Shown here piece after piece: positions 1 through 9,800 of a stretch of 22,397 bases of DNA. A program made the translations under genes and the position numbers. Source of the DNA: Elysia marginata (lineage: Eukaryota > Mollusca > Gastropoda > Plakobranchidae); assembly GCA_019649035.1 (NCBI GenBank), contig BMAT01013041.1, forward strand, positions 115,754-138,150. Direction: 5' to 3'. How positions within the stretch are numbered: the first letter of the stretch is position 1; each line of letters begins with the position of its first letter. The notes beneath the pieces were generated by a model that made no database searches, was not told the DNA's origin, and saw nothing but the letters and a program-made list of their open reading frames with translations.

Positions 1-668
1 TCAAAATAAACCTGTCGCATAAATTTTAAAATATTGTATTAAAAAACACAGATAACTATACTGTATTTTCACATAGTATTGTCTTTAAAATATTGTCTAA
101 AAAGTAAGCTAGAACGTAATTCAGCATGTGCTAGCCGGAAAGATTAAATCTAACTCAGATTGACATCAGGAAAGTTTTGCTACTCTTGTTGAAATCTCAT
201 CCCCTATCATTTGGTATCTTGTTTTTTGGACCTCTTCTCATAAAGTTATTTACAATTGTGTCAAAGTAGTATAGTCACTTAAACTTTTCAATGAAATATA
301 TACAAGGAAGGAAATGGAGTTTGTTGTCCTATTTTGCCCTTGATTTTCTGACCAAGATTTGATACTTTCTCGCATAAGCGATGAAATTTCCTTTCAACTT
401 ATTGTCATTCCCAAACTTCCATCAATAAAAGCAAATTCCAAACCTTAAAAGAGATTTTGGCTTGTGCAGCTGAAGGTGACAAGTAATATGCCAAAATAGA
501 ACTTAACAAAGCTTATCTAAAATTTTGAAAAATGTACTTTTTCCAAAGCTTTTGAAACTACCAGTAAGTGTTCCTCAGGGAATGTTTCTCTTCCAATTGA
601 CAGACCTTAAAAGCAAAAATAATTTTTGCTAATTTTTATCACAACCCAAATTTTTTCATATATGACAG
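1..668 (+). other. XPO1 intron, 3' part
   Basis: AT-rich and without long ORFs. I looked for the residues that precede exon 1 in CRM1 (the PRRQLYLPML-like stretch) and did not find them, so the preceding exon is outside the window. The intron ends in the acceptor TATGACAG at 661-668. No repeat recognised. Confidence 0.8.
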
Positions 669-807
669 GTTCGTTTGGTTATGATCTCACGTATGGCTAA
701 GCCTGAAGAAGTGCTTGTTGTTGAAAATGACCAAGGAGAAGTTGTGCGTGAATTCATGAAAGATACAGATTCCATTAACTTGTACAAAAACATGAGAGAG
801 ACATTGG
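669..807 (+). CDS. XPO1: XPO1 exon 1 of window (acidic loop)
   Basis: Begins [15 protein letters not shown] and ends RETL plus one base of a split valine codon (phase 1 donor GTGAGT at 808). It encodes the long HEAT-9 hairpin, or acidic loop ([17 protein letters not shown]), which in known CRM1 structures contacts Ran and controls opening of the NES groove. Practically identical to vertebrate CRM1 by eye. Confidence 0.96.
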
Positions 808-3800
808 GTGAGTTCCATAAAAGATTATGGTTTGTTCATAACTCAGAACTTTTGCTTTTCCATGAAAGAGTATACCCAAGACAAAATAAGTTTTGTTGGA
901 TTAGAGGAAAATAAAGTCTTCAAATTTTCTTTTAAATTCAGCATTCTCTGGCTTGCAGGCTATGAGTAAGTAGGCATCTATGTCACTTCTCAGGCAATAT
1001 TACACAAGGTTTTCTTTGCAATGTATTAAATGATACACTCTAAATGAGTTTGCACTAAAACTAATCAATAAACTTGTTACAAAAATTAGTCACTATTGAT
1101 TTAAATTGATTGCTGAACATCGATTAGGATTATAACATACCCAGTGCTGCTTGAATTAAGTTATGCTTAAAAAAAATTCAAAGTGTATGATCTAATTAAA
1201 ATCCAAAAATTTAAGTATCTTTCTTTTACTCCATATTTGATTTTATAAAAAAAAAAGTGAATGGATATGGTAGCTGTTTCTTTAAATAATATAAATTTGA
1301 CTCAATGATCTTTTTTTTGTTTATGTGTAAAATAGGATTAGAAATACACAGCGATTTTAATTGATTGTTCAAAAAGTGAAACTTAACATGAATGAATTTT
1401 AGTGAGACATTAATTTTATACATTTCAAACCATTTTCAGTGTACCTCACGCATTTAGACTACACAGACACAGAAAACATAATGACAGAGAAACTTCATAA
1501 CCAAGTGAATGGTACAGAATGGTCTTGGAAAAATTTGAACACAGTAAGCTTTAGGAAATTTAAGGTGTTTTACTTTCTTTTCATAAAGGAAGTCTTTAGC
1601 AATTAATAAACATCTCACCTATAGCTTCCAAGCAAGTCGTTGGACTTCAGCTTTAGGCATGATATAAAGCATTGATGTTTTTAATTTTTATCTCATTTTA
1701 ATGAATTGAATGTAAGAAAATTTTATAAGATAAAGAGTATAGCTACAGTTTTCCTGCTTTTGGTCTGTTGAATATTGTGTCCCAATGTATTGCATATCAA
1801 AGTTTGATGTACAATGCATTAAATTATAATTAGAAGTTACCTTTATGTTAGATTTGAGATATTAAAGCTTAAATGGTAATAAAAAAAAATTTCCCTCTTT
1901 TTTCCAATAAAGCAATGCATGATGTCTGTATGCCTACCTCAAATTTTAAGTGAGTTAAGTATGCTTTACTATTAAAAAAAGTCACCTGTGATGAACTGCC
2001 AACTTTTGAGCTCATCGGATTAATTCCAGTGAGCTGTTTGTATTAAAACTACTTGAGGATGAAAACATCTTAAAGACTGTAAACAAGCCTCAGTTATTGC
2101 AGCTGGCTTATTTATGGATAAATATCAGATCTGATTCAACATTTGCAGCTGTTTTTCACTAAGGAAATGTATTTCCACAGCTGTCTTGTTTTTTTTTTCT
2201 TTTTTTTCTGCACTTAAAATATTACTTTATTATTACGTTGGACTATGCTGTGCATGGGAAGAAATTTTAAGTGTGAACTCTGTTGATAAACCTGTCAAAC
2301 TAACGGCTGTGCCAAGATAACCTAGACGGACATGACAAACGATAGACTGAGACTTCACTTAAGACTTCAAAATAGCTGAACCGTGGCAATTTACAAAAAC
2401 CGCCAAGTTTGGGTGGTATAAACATTAGATCTAGCCATTCTCCTTGATACAATAGAAAACTGGGAAATAAAGATAAAGAGCGTTTTTATATAGGGCTTAT
2501 CCACTAAAGTGCTCTAAGCGCTCTACATGGGTTCCTCGACAGGCCAATTCCAACCAAAGTACCTTTGAACTCACAGCGGAGCAGCTAGTTAAGAGCATCA
2601 CTCTAACATTCTGACAAAATCTTTCACTGCCTATAGTCGGTTACTCGTTTAACGTACGAGTGAGGCAAAGAAATGTGTGTAAATAGTCTTTCTCAAGGAC
2701 CAAACATTGACCTGCCGAAAGCAGGACCCGAACCCCAGACCTCTTGATCCGAAAGCCGAGCGTCTACCACTAGACCACGACGCCACACAAAAATATGGAT
2801 TATAGTCTTCCAACGCCGAAGGCAGTCTCAAGACTTTACATATTTCCCAGAAATGAACCCAGTCTATATTGTAATGGTTGAAGTCACAGACTGTTTTGTA
2901 TTTATGTAACAAATACACTCAATTGCTTGCTTTTGATAATGCCTTGTCACATTTTGAGCCATGCAAACTAAAATCAAAATTAAACAAGAGCAAACCAATA
3001 AGACCTTGTGTGTTTTTTATGTGCTTCAGACTCCCCAGACTATGAAATCTGTCATCATCCCTTTTTTTTCGTAGGAAAAACTTTACTAGATTCTTAATCA
3101 AGGAAAAAAAACTACGGAAAGGTTTGGTGCACATAGGCAGTTTCATAAATGTGTTGAATTTTTTATTTCACATATTAGATATGCTGGGCCATTGGATCAA
3201 TAAGTGGGGCAATGCATGAAGATGATGAAAAACGGTTCCTGGTCACAGTAATAAAGGTAAAAAATTGACTTCCTGCCTTGTTTTAAATATACCATTTACA
3301 TGTTTATGATTTACAACAAATGCAATTAAGATTTAGTTATGAGTATATGTACATTTTTTTTACTCTAACTTTACATAATGTTTAAAATTAAAGTTGTTTG
3401 CAGTGGCATGCTTTTAATTTGTTGTGATAATTTTGTATAAATTGTTGACTTTATTTTCTCCACACAGGACTTGTTGGGTCTTTGTGAACAAAAGCGAGGT
3501 AAAGATAACAAAGCCATCGTAGCTTCCAACATCATGTATGTGGTAGGCCAATATCCTCGCTTCCTCAGAGCACACTGGAGATTCCTCAAGACTGTAGTCA
3601 ACAAGCTTTTTGAGTTCATGCATGGTCAGTAATTTTATAATTTTTGGTTGGAAAATTAGCCTGTTTCATTGTAATTTAATACTTGATTTATTTCTAAAAG
3701 TTTATTAGGTTTGGATTTCCTGCAATAAATCTGTTCAGTATTTCAACCTGCTTACTATTTTAAAAAAATCTTTATTCTCCTCTGAATATTAGTTCAGTTG

Positions 3801-6800
3801 TGAAGGAGCTTGATATTGGCTTTTCAGCTTGAAAGGGTTATCGAATCAGAGGCATTAGAAGAAATAGTTATTCAAGGTATGAATGTGAACTGGATCAAGT
3901 TTTAAAATTTGAAATTCCATATTTCAAAGTTTTACACAACTCATGTATTTTTGCATATATTTTTTTTTTGTATTGTATAAACTATGTTAATCCCTTTTGG
4001 GAAATTTGGCTTCGTTACTCAGTGTAACTATGTCGCCACAGAGCAGCGCCACTAATGCCCCAGCAGACCAGTACATTTGAAGGCCACTTTGAACCCACAT
4101 GCAGGGTGTTGCAGGCGCATATCATAAATTCAAGAGTAATCTGTATATGGGTACCCATTTTACAGGTGGGTGCACTGGGTAAAGTTAGGGTAAGTTGCTT
4201 TCCCAAGGCAATTTCAATATGGCATGATCAGGAATCGAGCCCTCGACCCCCAGATCTCGAGTTCGACGCGCTAACCACTCTGCCGTGCTGCCCCAATCAT
4301 GTAATCATTTATTTTTGTTTGTGAGTTTTTTATTTATAATTCCTTTCTTAACAGAAACTCATGATGGTGTGCAGGACATGGCTTGCGATACATTCATTAA
4401 GATTGCCCAGAAGTGCAGACGTCATTTTGTGCAAGTGCAGGTGGGGGAGGTAATGCCCTTCATTGAGGAAATTCTCAACGGTATCAATACCATTATCTGT
4501 GACCTGCAACCGCAACAGGTATACACACACACATGTTATTGGGTATTGATTAAATATAACTTTATATTAAGTAACACTGTAGTTGGAGTTGGATAATTTG
4601 AACCACAGTATAACTTCTTTGCTTGTGAATTTCTTTTAGTGTTTAAAGAACTCTTTATTAGAATCCTACTTGCCTGCCTTGCGTTGTTAATTATGAGTTT
4701 TTAGTATACTCTGAGAATGAGCAAGCTAATTAGAGTGCTTAGATTTTCAAGATTTTAGGTTAGTCAGATCATATTTACAATATCATCCATGCACATTTCT
4801 TTTATTGAATTGCTTTCTTGTGATACTAGTCTAATTTAAGTAATATTTTTTTTCTAAATAACTCAATTTTTCATCAAATTTGTATTGAGTACAATCACTT
4901 TGTTTTTATCGATATGTGTGCCTATGTTAAAAAACGGTTTTCAAACATGTCTCTCTTCCAGGTTCACACATTTTATGAGGCTGTGGGTTTAATGATTGGA
5001 GCACAGGTAGATCAGGTGGCTCAGGAGCATTTGATTGAGCGCTACATGCTTTTGCCTAACCAGGTGAGAGAAGCTTTAGTTTTCAAGAGTTACATTTGTG
5101 TATAGTTTATTTGTCCAGTTAATATTTTAAGTGCCTACACCTTACTTTAGTTTTAGAGGAAATAAAGTCAGTATGTAATCCACAAAAAGAAATGCTTTAG
5201 CTCAATAGCATTTTAAGTCATATTAGAAGTCTGAAATTCTTCAAAACTTATATATTCTTTTTACATGTATCACAGTTGTCACTTTTCCGCGAAATAGTGG
5301 AAATTCCCTTATGTTCCGACCTTTCCGATTTTTTCCGCTATCTGCAACTGTCACCCAATGTTCAAGCTGATTTCCGCTATGACCGATACAAATTGGAGGA
5401 CATACATATGACCGGTCTCTGTCTATAAAAGTATTTCTATTCTGCTCCGTTGGAGTATAAAAAAGAGGATCAAACGCAGGGAGTAAACTGCGGCAACCCA
5501 ACTTTTTCGCTAAAGCCTAGGATAACCTGCATAATAACCAGACCCGCGAAGTAAAAAAATAGCAGAGGTGGGCCTAGTTGAACCAGAGACTGGCAGAGAG
5601 TGTAAACTGGACATGCGCTGGTAAAGGGTAAAAGAACAACAGAATACGAAAGGGGAAAGTTCTCGTCAAGCAGAAGCAATCTTTACTTCGTAATTTAGGT
5701 CTACCGATAGGCGAACACTTAGCGAACTTTTACTCAATCAACCTTTACCAGCACTATCACAGCACAGCATAGTGAGAAGAAGGTTCTGCAGCATTGTTGT
5801 ACTAGCCAAGAAAGACAGATGAACTAGATGAAGATTAGCTACCAAGTACCGGCTATTGTAGGTCATATCATAAAAATTTCATCGGACGGCAAACAGTGCT
5901 GTAAATCTATAGATCTTTTATAGGTCTAACTTTTAAACTTGCACATATAAATACCGATATCTGTACATTTACTTGGCTTTTTGTTTTAACCTCTATCATC
6001 TAGCATAGAATAAATTCGTCTAACAATGAGAAATTTCAAAGGAAGGTTACAGGGTGCATTGAACGCCACTTCCTGAATTTAGATCTCAGCCCAGATTTTT
6101 TTTTAATATATAACAAATAATTATTAAAAAAATGACTCGGGAGACTTCTTTGATGAAAGGAATCAGGTTTTGGTGAAGGTCTGAATATTGAGACATTTCA
6201 GGGCTGCATAGGTTATTAGCACCAGGGCCTTTCATTTCTATGGAAAACACATGTAAGCCTAATGTAATGTATTCCAATCAAATAAACGTATTAGTGCTAG
6301 CAAATAGCCTAAACAGGAAATAAATTTTAGGGTTGAAACTAATTCCCTGTGATGGGGCTATATAGTTATATTCAAACATGAAACAAAAAGTAAATTGCTG
6401 CCCAAATACTCTAAAATGGCTTCTTTTGCGGGATAATTTTCAACAATTTTTGCGGGGGAGCATGCCCCCGGACCCCTCTAGAAAAAAAGCTCCCGCCTTC
6501 GGCGGTCGCATCATCTGTTACATAACGCCAGTAAAGTTCCTCCTTTTTGAAAATTATAAAGTGGCACCTATGATGTCATGAATATTATATTGGGCCAATG
6601 TTCTTGAAATCCTATATTAATCTCGTTCATAGCACAGTTGTTAATTTAACCAACACTTTCAAAAGTTAACAATACTATGTGAAAACCAAACCTGAACATT
6701 GTGAGCCTCTTCACATATATGTTCTGATGCTATTTCATCAATGAATTCATATATATCGATTAATATAATAAAAAAATTGAAAACATTGTGAAGTTATGAA

Positions 6801-9800
6801 TTGCCAGGAAAGAGGCTTTGTTTTGTGAGTTAATAGTTCCTTACAAGAGGCTTATGACTGCATCATATCAATGCCTGGCTTTTTTCTATTTCATGAATTC
6901 ATTTCATCCTATTTATTTTTCTTTATGGGCGTGCAGTTCTCCTATTCACCTAACACCACTATGAAACTTCCAGTAAATGGCTGAGGTAAAGCAGATGAGT
7001 CAAATCGTAACAGTAGGAAAAGTTTCGGCTTGCCTAGACCTTATAAAGTCCCTAACTGAAGAAACTCAACACAATATGTGAATAAAAATATTAGTTAAAG
7101 GGTGTTTGCCATTTTTAAGAGCTGGTCCAAGCGTTCTGCTTCACACAAAGGTAGTGAGCTGGGAGTGGTAGGGACTCTCATCTTGTGGCTACAAGGACAT
7201 TCATTTATCTCAGCAAAAAGTAAGTGAAGTGTTAATGACTGTTCACTCCTCAATCAACATCTTTCTATTAATTTTCAGGTGTGGGATGGGATTATCAACC
7301 AGGCCACTCATAACGTCCAGGTTCTTAAAGAGCCAGAAGCAGTCAAGCAACTTGCAAACATCCTTAAGACCAATGTCAGAGCTTGCAAAGCCCTTGGCCA
7401 TCCCTACGTTGTTCAACTTGGAAGGATATATCTTGACATGCTCAATGTCTATAAGGTACTTTTAATAATTTAAACTTGATAAAACTTTAATCATGCATTA
7501 TGAATTACTTTATTATTACTTTAAAGACAAAAAAAAAGGATCTTATTGCTGTAAGCACTTTCCATAATTTTATTAGTGATTGTATAGGTTCTTGGAGTAA
7601 GAGATATTTATTTTGCCCTCAAAGGGGAGCTTAAGTTGTATGCTAGGGTGCTCTTTGCTTTGTTTAAATGTGAAATGTTAAAACAATTTTGAAATTTCAA
7701 ATTTAAAGAGTACTGCTTTACTTTTTATTTATTTTGTTTTATATGTTTTTGTCAAATTTTAAATGCAGGTTATGAGTGAAAACATTAGCAGTGCCATAGC
7801 CACCAATGGAGAAAGTGTCACAAAGCAGCCACTAATCAGATCGATGAGGACAGTGAAGAAAGAGACGCTCAAGTTGATATCTGGATGGGTTAACCGTTCA
7901 AATGACCCCAAAATGGTGAGTTTTTTTTAAACACCCTTCCCCCCTCCCCCATTTCCTGTAACATAGTTACCAGCAATGTTTTTGAAATGAACGTGTATTG
8001 TGTCAGAGTTCTAGTTTTGAAAAAAGCACTTTTCCTTTCTTACCTGACCCAGGTTGCAGAAAACTTCATTCATCCCCTTTTGGAAGCTGTGCTGCTTGAC
8101 TATCAGAGAAATGTTCCAGCAGCCAGAGAGCCAGAAGTCCTCAGCACAATGGCTACCATTGTCAACAGTCTCAAGGTATGAATATCTTTTTTTTTGTTTC
8201 ACTGCTATTGTGAACAGCCACAGAGTTTTCACTCATTTGTTAGCTTTCATTTTGGGTGGTGGGTTCTCTTTATTCTCTTGTTGGTATTGTTTATTTTTTT
8301 TCTTTTTTTTTCTATTAAAATTAATATTGGCACTTCTTTTTAAAAAGTTTATATGTTCCAGCCATTCAGGGATGCCAAGTTTCAGGTTTTTGAGATTTTC
8401 CTAATTTTTCTTTTCAACTTTCTGCTTTTTTTGTTCTCTACAGTCTCACATTACCAAAGACATCCCCCAAATCTTTGATGCTGTGTTTGAGTGTACATTA
8501 ACTATGATAAACAAGGTAAGTGTATTCTTCTTTATTATCAGGGATGCCCTTTTTTCATTTTTTTTTGTCAAGCTTGAAAACTGCATAAACACATATTTGA
8601 ACAAGATTGATCTGTATCAAATTAATATATATTATGTGTTTGTTGAGTTGAGAACGTGGTGCTATGATTTTCAGTTATTTTCAAAAAAATTGGGTGGCAT
8701 TCCTGTATTATTATGCTACATTTTTGTCCAATAGTTGCTGCAGGTTTATTTCCTATGTGGTATTAAGTGCTCCAAAGTGGTTCAAATTTGATACATTCAA
8801 TAGCATGTTGAGGTTTTCTATTCTTTGAATTAATATGATTGAGATGATTGACTTAAAATCTAAATTGTTCTCAAATCTGAATGCGATTTGGAGTGTGAGT
8901 TAAGGATTATTAGGCATAGAACAGTGTCTCTTGAGGGCATCATGTCAGCCTTGAATTGGAGAAAATTTCCCGCAGGGCACTGCTTAACCAGGATTTATCG
9001 TTTTAAACCATGTGAACTTGAAATGGTTAAGGTAGGTCCTTTATTTTGTTTATTGTGACTGTAAGACTAGTCTACAGACTACTTGTAGCTTTTTCTGATT
9101 GCATATTTGTTTACTTCAACAGGACTTTGAAGAATTCCCAGAGCACAGAACCAACTTTTTCTTATTGTTACAAGCAGTCACACAACATAGTTTTCAAGGT
9201 ATATAGACCATAATTTTCATTGTAGTTACTCTTGTCTATATTTCAACTGCTAAGAATTGAGGTTTTTTGCCTTTAAAAAACAATTGTCCTAATCAATGCA
9301 AAAAGATATTTTGAGTAATCGGCAGTCTATGTGTACTCTTTCAATCGTTCACATGTTTTGTAATGCTTATCAAAGGTCATAGTTTTGAATTATGAAACAT
9401 GTTCTTATGCCTCGCATTATTTGCTTATAGTATACTTATAGGACACTTTTTTCCCTTTCTCTTTGTAGCCCTTCTCAACATCCCTCCAGCTCAGTTCAAA
9501 CTTGTGCTTGACTCAATTATCTGGGCCTTCAAGCACACTATGCGCAATGTTGCTGACACAGGACTTGATATCCTGTATGTTATGCTGCAGAACATTTCTA
9601 GAGAGGAAGGGACTGCCCAAAGTTTTTACCAGACCTATTTCACCGACATCTTACAGCACTTATTTTCTGTCATTACTGATAGCTCTCATACAGCTGGTGA
9701 GTGAAGAGTAATTAATTGTTTTTCTATTAGCAAAAAAAGCTAGGGGGTGTCTATATAGATTTAAGGCTTACGACATAATAGGGTGTATAGCAGGCCTCTG

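Larger units (their letters stand above)
1544..3178 (+). other. XPO1 intron containing an antisense SINE
   Basis: Donor GTAAGC, acceptor CATATTAG. The sequence is AT-rich except for the SINE at about 2468-2786. The flanks (1544-2467 and 2787-3178) hold poly-T tracts such as 2189-2208 and nothing else that I can name. Confidence 0.85.
3625..4354 (+). other. XPO1 intron containing a second antisense SINE
   Basis: Donor GTCAGT, acceptor TTCTTAACAG. AT-rich and unremarkable up to about 4011. The SINE occupies about 4012-4297, and only about 57 bp of T-rich sequence separates it from the acceptor. Confidence 0.85.
5064..7278 (+). other. XPO1 intron, longest in the window
   Basis: 2215 bp, donor GTGAGA, acceptor ATTTTCAG. 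It contains a G+C- and CpG-richer block at 5277-5892 (candidate solo LTR) and a GC hairpin island at about 6428-6510. The remainder (5064-5276, 5893-6420, 6540-7278) is AT-rich with nothing recognised. Confidence 0.85.

Noticed and set aside
1986..2135. Intronic C/D-box snoRNA (GTGATGA at about 1987)
   Set aside because: The first plausible CTGA box lies about 145 bases downstream, too far for a normal C/D snoRNA, and no terminal stem is visible.
2715..2786. A functional tRNA gene on the minus strand
   Set aside because: A and B boxes are present, but the acceptor and anticodon stems do not close properly and the sequence runs on into a SINE body and LINE-type tail. It is a tRNA-derived SINE head.
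4226..4297. A second functional tRNA gene on the minus strand
   Set aside because: Same reasoning: tRNA-like promoter boxes followed by a non-tRNA body, and no complete cloverleaf.
5422..5431. TATA box of a cellular gene
   Set aside because: It lies in the middle of an XPO1 intron, inside a candidate LTR, with no coding sequence following it.
8054..8404. Alternative-frame proteins overlapping XPO1 exons
   Set aside because: They are out-of-frame shadows of verified CRM1 exons and run into T-rich intron sequence.
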